Positions 60,067 through 64,000 of a stretch of 64,000 nt of DNA are shown here, one piece after another. The notes below the pieces were generated by a model, which had not been told where the DNA came from, made no database searches, and saw only the letters and a program-made list of their open reading frames with translations. Within the stretch, counting starts at the first letter, position 1. Each line of letters opens with the position of its first letter. This DNA comes from a virus: IMG/VR virus record IMGVR_UViG_3300042908_000748, positions 1 to 64,000 of that record; one strand, 5' to 3'. A program made the translations under genes and the position numbers.

Positions 60067-60322
60067 TATTCAGATTCTTGATTTTATATATTACATAGGG
60101 CCATCCAAACAACGATAGCACAAACCATTTTATCCAAAAATGAGAAGAGAATATCTTTTCAGCACTATTACCAAACTCCAAGCCTAATATAACAAATAAT
60201 CCTTCATCGTTGATAATCAACGCCGTTAAGACCAATAATAGTAGGAGTGTTGTTAAAACCACACCTACCAGTAGGTATGACACACAAAGCTCAAAGATTA
60301 CACTAAGAATTTCGCTATACAT
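60056..60322 (-). CDS. small membrane protein with 2-3 helices
   Basis: An 88-residue protein with two long hydrophobic stretches (YLLVGVVLTTLLLLLVLTAL and FWIKWFVLSLFGWPYVIY). The topology would suit a holin or a membrane-associated phage protein. It overlaps both neighbours, so it is part of a tight operon. No family is recognised. Confidence 0.55.
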   Translation of the reverse strand: MYSEILSVIFELCVSYLLVGVVLTTLLLLLVLTALIINDEGLFVILGLEFGNSAEKIFSSHFWIKWFVLSLFGWPYVIYKIKNLNNEV

Positions 60323-60522
60323 GGTAATACTGTAACACTCTTGTTAGATAGATGTTTTTCAGCTCTATGAATAGCCGACAACTCATTTCGCGCCCATATG
60401 GCGATGATGGTGCGATCTAAGAATCGATTGTGTTTTCTACTGTAGCGATCGCACTGAACCCAATACAACTGCTGGCGTAACAACCTACGCCACAATCTTT
60501 GGATTTTAGTGATTAACCACAT
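60298..60522 (-). CDS. hypothetical basic protein, 74 residues
   Basis: A short, strongly basic protein (KIQRLWRRLLRQQLYW) that overlaps the membrane-protein gene by 25 bases. Such overlap and the composition leave open that it is a spurious frame, but it starts the operon and has no better competitor. Confidence 0.4.
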   Translation of the reverse strand: MWLITKIQRLWRRLLRQQLYWVQCDRYSRKHNRFLDRTIIAIWARNELSAIHRAEKHLSNKSVTVLPCIAKFLV

Positions 60523-60614
60523 GCGCCACTAGGATATGTTTTAAGAATCATAGCACAGCAAGAGAAACGTGTGTTAGCATAATAGCTATGTTGTTGGAAC
60601 TTTAATACTATATT

Positions 60615-60923
60615 ATGCTACCGGAACTGATACTCATTTCTGATATACACAGAAGTTTGTTAGAAGCTGCGTTCATCTCGTACATAGACGAAGATCTAAA
60701 CGAACTAGATGAACTGTGGTACGAACAGTGCGATAACGAACAACAAAAACAAATAGACAAAAAAGGTAAATACGAATTCTACATTAAACCTATGTTGGAT
60801 CTAGGTTTGATAGAATTGAATACTAAGAAAAGACTATATTATTGTACAGAGGAAGGAAAAACAGTACTCCTTAGATTGAGCGAAGATTTTCCTATGTATA
60901 GAGAAGGATTAATCGATTACTAA
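60615..60923 (+). CDS. hypothetical protein, 102 residues
   Basis: A single plus-strand gene between minus-strand operons. The product is acidic with a winged-helix-like end (MLDLGLIELNTKKRLYYCTEEGKTVLLRL), where the KRLYYCTEEGK hairpin resembles the wing of MarR/PadR-type regulators. A small DNA-binding regulator is possible. Its 3' end overlaps the convergent gene by 15 bases. No ribosome binding site is visible. Confidence 0.5.
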   Translation: MLPELILISDIHRSLLEAAFISYIDEDLNELDELWYEQCDNEQQKQIDKKGKYEFYIKPMLDLGLIELNTKKRLYYCTEEGKTVLLRLSEDFPMYREGLIDY

Positions 60924-62177
60924 ATCAACACTATCCACATCTTGTGAATCAAGAATAACATAGTCGTTGAAATGAAATGCGTCACCCACAATATCCTGTA
61001 TAGGAGTAGACGCTGCTAAGTGTGGACAGGAAAACGTTCTATTGTTGTGTTCGTCTTCATAATAAGTATCCACACGTACTTGATCGCCTGATTTTAGCAT
61101 TTCGCAATTAGGACAGCGGAGATGAGGTTTATATAGAGAAATAGTAAATGATACACTCTTATAAACCTTATCTTCAATGTTCTTAAACAATGTAGAACTA
61201 CGAGAAACAGCGATCGCTAATACCAACGAAGCTAATCCTTCTTTCTCTATAATCTCTTTGTTATGATCGCTAAAGCCTTCAGAATTTTCGTCGATAACAA
61301 CTGAACTGGATAAGATAAAATTGTCATCGTCTACGACAAGATTCTCTCCTACGAGATTAGCTCCAATCATAGTTAACAACTTCACATCTAACTTGCGATC
61401 GTTCTGATTGACAAGGTTATTAGCGATGTTTAGTTTTACGATAACCCAATTATCAGCGATCGTACTTTCATCTGTTAATTCACGTATCTGGGTGAGTTCT
61501 TTCTCAGTTACATCTGTAGCGTTTGAGAAAGCTCTATAAAAATCATTTTCTGAAACGTCTAACACAAAACGTCTTGAATTGTCTGAGGACGTAACACTCT
61601 TGTTAGAAGATTTATTAGGATCATAAGCCCAATTCTTTAACGATATGTCACGTTTACTAGGACACTCTTTAGAAACAGGTTCTCCATTAGGCATATTCTT
61701 CATACGACTTACAAAACTAATGGTTCTGTTAGCCCATCTAATATGCTTATTAGTCCACTCTGCTTTCTCAGTTTTTAGAAGTTCTAAATTTCTTTTGATT
61801 GGAGCGCGAGAAATAGAGGCTTTCCTGCTACATTCGGTTTCTGACCATCTTTGTAATTCAGAAGCCGACATATTTACAGCATCTCTATATTTTCCATATA
61901 CTTCGTCCAGTCTGTCACTATCGACAGCTCTTTTAGATTCAATAGGCTGAATTTTTGTCAAAGCAGAACCTTTATGACCAACCAATGTATCAGTAGGTTC
62001 AGAATCTCTATAGACTCTAATTTGATAAGCAGGATCTTCTGGAGTTCCTTCGACCTTCACATCGATGTCTGGCACAAGACCATCAGTGACTTTTTTAGTT
62101 ATCTTACCTCTAGCTCTACCACCACTAGAGTTCCAACTTACAAACTCACCTACTTTGAAATCTTTTGGATTAGCCAT
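60909..62177 (-). CDS. TUDOR-domain (DUF2945-like) protein with a degenerate protease-like half
   Basis: Residues 1-75 match the hypervirulence-associated TUDOR/DUF2945 pattern (FKVGEFVSWNSSGGRARGKI ... HKGSALTKI). A helical segment follows (MSASELQRWSE). The C-terminal half (~235-422) is related to the protein at 54591-55487: NKEIIEKEGL, a CPNC...CPHL zinc ribbon and a shared ending. The His of LLVDHD in the relative is replaced by Asp here (LVVDDD), while SVSFT replaces CSTGS. Located directly after the portal, it may be a head-assembly factor with a dead protease fold. Confidence 0.55.
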   Translation of the reverse strand: MANPKDFKVGEFVSWNSSGGRARGKITKKVTDGLVPDIDVKVEGTPEDPAYQIRVYRDSEPTDTLVGHKGSALTKIQPIESKRAVDSDRLDEVYGKYRDAVNMSASELQRWSETECSRKASISRAPIKRNLELLKTEKAEWTNKHIRWANRTISFVSRMKNMPNGEPVSKECPSKRDISLKNWAYDPNKSSNKSVTSSDNSRRFVLDVSENDFYRAFSNATDVTEKELTQIRELTDESTIADNWVIVKLNIANNLVNQNDRKLDVKLLTMIGANLVGENLVVDDDNFILSSSVVIDENSEGFSDHNKEIIEKEGLASLVLAIAVSRSSTLFKNIEDKVYKSVSFTISLYKPHLRCPNCEMLKSGDQVRVDTYYEDEHNNRTFSCPHLAASTPIQDIVGDAFHFNDYVILDSQDVDSVDLVID

Positions 62178-62243
62178 GATACTCTAAATGTTCTATAGAT
62201 AGATTAGAGAAGATTGGATCATTCATCGTACAAAGATAGCAAT

Positions 62244-63611
62244 TCATCCAAGATGGGCTCTTACAAAATCCCCGTTAAGTTGAACAAATTTCTCTTTTGC
62301 TTCCTCTTCCTGAACTTCTATAGGTTTACTAGGTTGACTAACTGGGTTTAATCCAGGGATACCATCAAAGTTTACCCAACTAGGCCATGCTATTTCAACA
62401 AAAGGTCGTTCTTCACACCATTCTTCATAACCATAGTTCAATGTATATTCAAGTCCTATGGCGTATATAATCTGTTCAGCAATGATAGATCTCGCATGTG
62501 CGATCGTTCTACCATAGGATATAGCAGGTAGATTACCTAGTTCTTTACTTGCACCTTGAACAATACCTAGTCCTGCAATAAGAGGTACAGGAACCGTAGG
62601 TAACATACAGGAATACCGCGTTTGCATATAGTAATCCATAAGTCCTTTCAAAGAAGGATTGGCTTCACTACTGCGTCTAATGTCACTACCATGAGGTAGA
62701 TAGACGTGACTTATGTAACCTTGACCACTTGCTAAGTTGGCCTCGAATTCGCTTCTGTAATTTTGTAAATAAGTATTATCGTGTTGTTCACCACAGGTGT
62801 GTATCCAAAAGGCCAGTGATTCTCCTGCAGATCGCTCTAAAAGAATACTGGCATCTTTCATTTTACGCCAACTTTCTATTTGTGCGAAACACGCTGGGAA
62901 TCCATAACGTTGTCGCATACCATAAGAGAACTGTAATATACGAGCTGTATCATAACCTCCCCAAATGCGATCGCTTTCAGAAGATTGTGTTCTTACTTGT
63001 TGTCGATAGCTGATTAATTTCCCTGTTTCATCCTCTTCTACAAACATTGACCATGCTGGTAGATAATTAGATCGCTCAATGTACCATCGTCCTGCACCAT
63101 CGTTTTGGATGCTTAATTCCATAAAAGCATCACCTCTACCATACGCCCCGTATACAGCTTGTTCGAGGCGTTGAGCACCAAGTACAGGATCTCTACCAGA
63201 ATATCTATTGGATAAATCCCTTGCGATTCCTATTACTCTATCGTTAGGAGAGCGTTCTAACAGTAAACCATCATCCCTTTTTGTTTTAACACGCCACGAT
63301 TCAACACTACCATCAGATGACTGAAAACAATTTTGACTGATAAGACGCAAACATGTTGTCATCTCAGGACTCCATGTTATCATCTCCTCACACTCTATGG
63401 CTAATGCTACATCACCGTAAAGTAATCCTCGTATGGGTAACTCTACAATGTCCCATACTCTCGTTCTGTAAGTGTTGTGACCGACAGGACGAAGTTGATC
63501 TTGGCTTCCTATAAGATCAGCACCTTGAGAAGGTCTTCCACGCTTGCGAGAACGCGATCTGCCGTTGACTAAGTATAATAGATCGCTAACATTCTTGAAA
63601 AAAGAAGCCAT
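62244..63611 (-). CDS. portal protein
   Basis: The 455-residue protein has the general portal layout: an N-terminal region (to ~100), a mixed alpha/beta body (YGAYGRGDAFMELSI, RNYLPAW-like region) and an acidic C terminus (VQEEEAKEKF). The pattern LAFWIHTCGEQHDNT and RTIAHARSIIAEQI is consistent with siphovirus portals. It forms the 12-subunit ring through which DNA enters and leaves the head. Its neighbour is the TUDOR/protease-like protein; no terminase is visible on either side within the window. Confidence 0.65.
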   Translation of the reverse strand: MASFFKNVSDLLYLVNGRSRSRKRGRPSQGADLIGSQDQLRPVGHNTYRTRVWDIVELPIRGLLYGDVALAIECEEMITWSPEMTTCLRLISQNCFQSSDGSVESWRVKTKRDDGLLLERSPNDRVIGIARDLSNRYSGRDPVLGAQRLEQAVYGAYGRGDAFMELSIQNDGAGRWYIERSNYLPAWSMFVEEDETGKLISYRQQVRTQSSESDRIWGGYDTARILQFSYGMRQRYGFPACFAQIESWRKMKDASILLERSAGESLAFWIHTCGEQHDNTYLQNYRSEFEANLASGQGYISHVYLPHGSDIRRSSEANPSLKGLMDYYMQTRYSCMLPTVPVPLIAGLGIVQGASKELGNLPAISYGRTIAHARSIIAEQIIYAIGLEYTLNYGYEEWCEERPFVEIAWPSWVNFDGIPGLNPVSQPSKPIEVQEEEAKEKFVQLNGDFVRAHLG

Positions 63612-63651
63612 TTATGTTAAACTCTCAATCGGAGTAATAAGATCAACCATT

Positions 63652-63801
63652 ATGGACATAAATAACTTAGTACAAACAGAGCCGATAAGTCTTGCCTTAT
63701 TTTCTTTTTTATTGGGCACCATGTTAACATTATCGCTAACCGTAAGTTTCACGTTCGTTTTTCTTTTACTTTTTAGAGATGATGAAACCCCTGACGAATG
63801 A
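63652..63801 (+). CDS. small membrane protein, 49 residues
   Basis: From the ATG at 63652 the product has one long hydrophobic helix (LALFSFLLGTMLTLSLTVSF and on) and an acidic end. It is the first of a series of overlapping small plus-strand genes. The frame is open upstream to 63544, but that part is antisense to the portal start and has no signal. Confidence 0.45.
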   Translation: MDINNLVQTEPISLALFSFLLGTMLTLSLTVSFTFVFLLLFRDDETPDE

Positions 63802-63967
63802 TACTCTTGAATTGTTAGCAAGGAGTATTGTATCACAATTATCCTTTCAACAATCTGTGCAAGTAGCTGTATTGATTATCGCATATTGTTGGGGTTGTGG
63901 ACGAAACGAAACAGAGTCCGTACTTGTTAAAGGAGTAAAGGAGTACTTCGATGGAAACTCAGACTAA
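63779..63967 (+). CDS. small hypothetical protein, 62 residues
   Basis: The product is helical with a hydrophobic centre (QVAVLIIAYCWGCG) and overlaps the neighbours on both sides by ~20 bases. Close spacing with other small genes suggests a membrane-protein operon continuing to the right. No family is recognised. Confidence 0.45.
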   Translation: MMKPLTNDTLELLARSIVSQLSFQQSVQVAVLIIAYCWGCGRNETESVLVKGVKEYFDGNSD

Positions 63968-64000
63968 TATTTACGAAAGGTTAAGTAAAGTAGAATTAGA
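63951..64000 (+). CDS. start of a small gene cut by the window edge
   Basis: An ATG at 63951 with GGAG 10 bases upstream opens a frame (METQTNIYERLSKVEL...) that is still open at base 64000. It overlaps the previous stop by 17 bases. The visible part suits a coiled-coil protein. Confidence 0.5.
   Translation, partial: METQTNIYERLSKVEL

Noticed and set aside
1-64000. Frequent GCGATCGC words as a CRISPR-like or regulatory repeat
   Set aside because: They are scattered inside coding regions with irregular spacing and match the HIP1 word common in cyanobacterial genomes, so they are a composition feature rather than an array.
1-64000. tRNA genes, integrase and attachment sites
   Set aside because: None could be recognised by cloverleaf pattern, tyrosine or serine recombinase motifs, or flanking repeats within the window.

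Overview
The window is part of the genome of a tailed phage with a long, non-contractile (siphovirus-type) tail, most likely infecting a cyanobacterium. The phage call rests on a portal, a major capsid protein, a string of head-tail connectors, a major tail protein, a frameshifted tail chaperone, a 4213-residue tape measure, lambda-like tail-tip proteins (M, L, K, I, J types), a peptidoglycan peptidase and a full replication set. The cyanobacterial call is an inference from the very frequent HIP1 octamer GCGATCGC and its truncated forms, which are seen across the window and are characteristic of many cyanobacterial genomes. No integrase, tRNA or CRISPR array was seen. The sequence continues past both ends: the helicase at the left edge and a small gene at the right edge are cut, and no terminase was found here.

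Layout. (1) 1-9.5 kb, plus strand: the C-terminal part of an SF2 helicase, then tail-tip genes (an M-like protein fused to a large C-terminal domain, a glycosyltransferase-like protein, I-like, J-like with an inserted Hint/intein domain, L-like). (2) 9.5-17.5 kb, minus strand: K-like JAMM/NlpC protein, two structural proteins including a second M-like protein with nine degenerate repeats and a lectin-like end, small membrane proteins, a RecD2-type helicase and a 395-residue protein ending in an SSB-type DDIPF tail. (3) 17.6-31 kb, plus strand: an HTH regulator, then a continuous DNA-metabolism operon (replication initiator, primase-DnaB fusion, family B DNA polymerase, D12-class adenine methylase, compact class I ribonucleotide reductase, CYTH triphosphate-tunnel protein, thymidylate synthase, DHFR, PD-(D/E)XK nuclease) closed by an intrinsic terminator. 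(4) 31-33.4 kb: a cargo-like island with a membrane-anchored EAL c-di-GMP phosphodiesterase, a small one-helix membrane protein, a possible structured RNA with a strong terminator and a secreted protein. (5) 33.4-53.8 kb, minus strand: tape measure, tail chaperones G/GT, major tail protein, connectors, capsid. (6) 53.9-64 kb: a tandem-HTH regulator behind a palindromic operator candidate, a protease-like protein with zinc ribbon, an M15 endolysin, a metallophosphoesterase, an HNH nuclease, a paralogue of the protease-like protein, the portal and small genes.

How it works together. The replication operon can make its own dNTPs (NrdA/NrdB, ThyA, FolA), prime and unwind (AEP primase fused to DnaB), polymerise (PolB) and modify DNA (D12 methylase). 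The structural genes follow lambda logic but are spread over opposite strands. The most unusual contents are the intact EAL phosphodiesterase, a serine-hydrolase-like domain plus two peptidoglycan-active domains inside the giant tape measure, the DDIPF-tailed protein, a degenerate Hint domain in the tail-tip protein J, an NrdB lacking the radical tyrosine, and a pair of protease-like paralogues of which only one keeps the candidate catalytic histidine.
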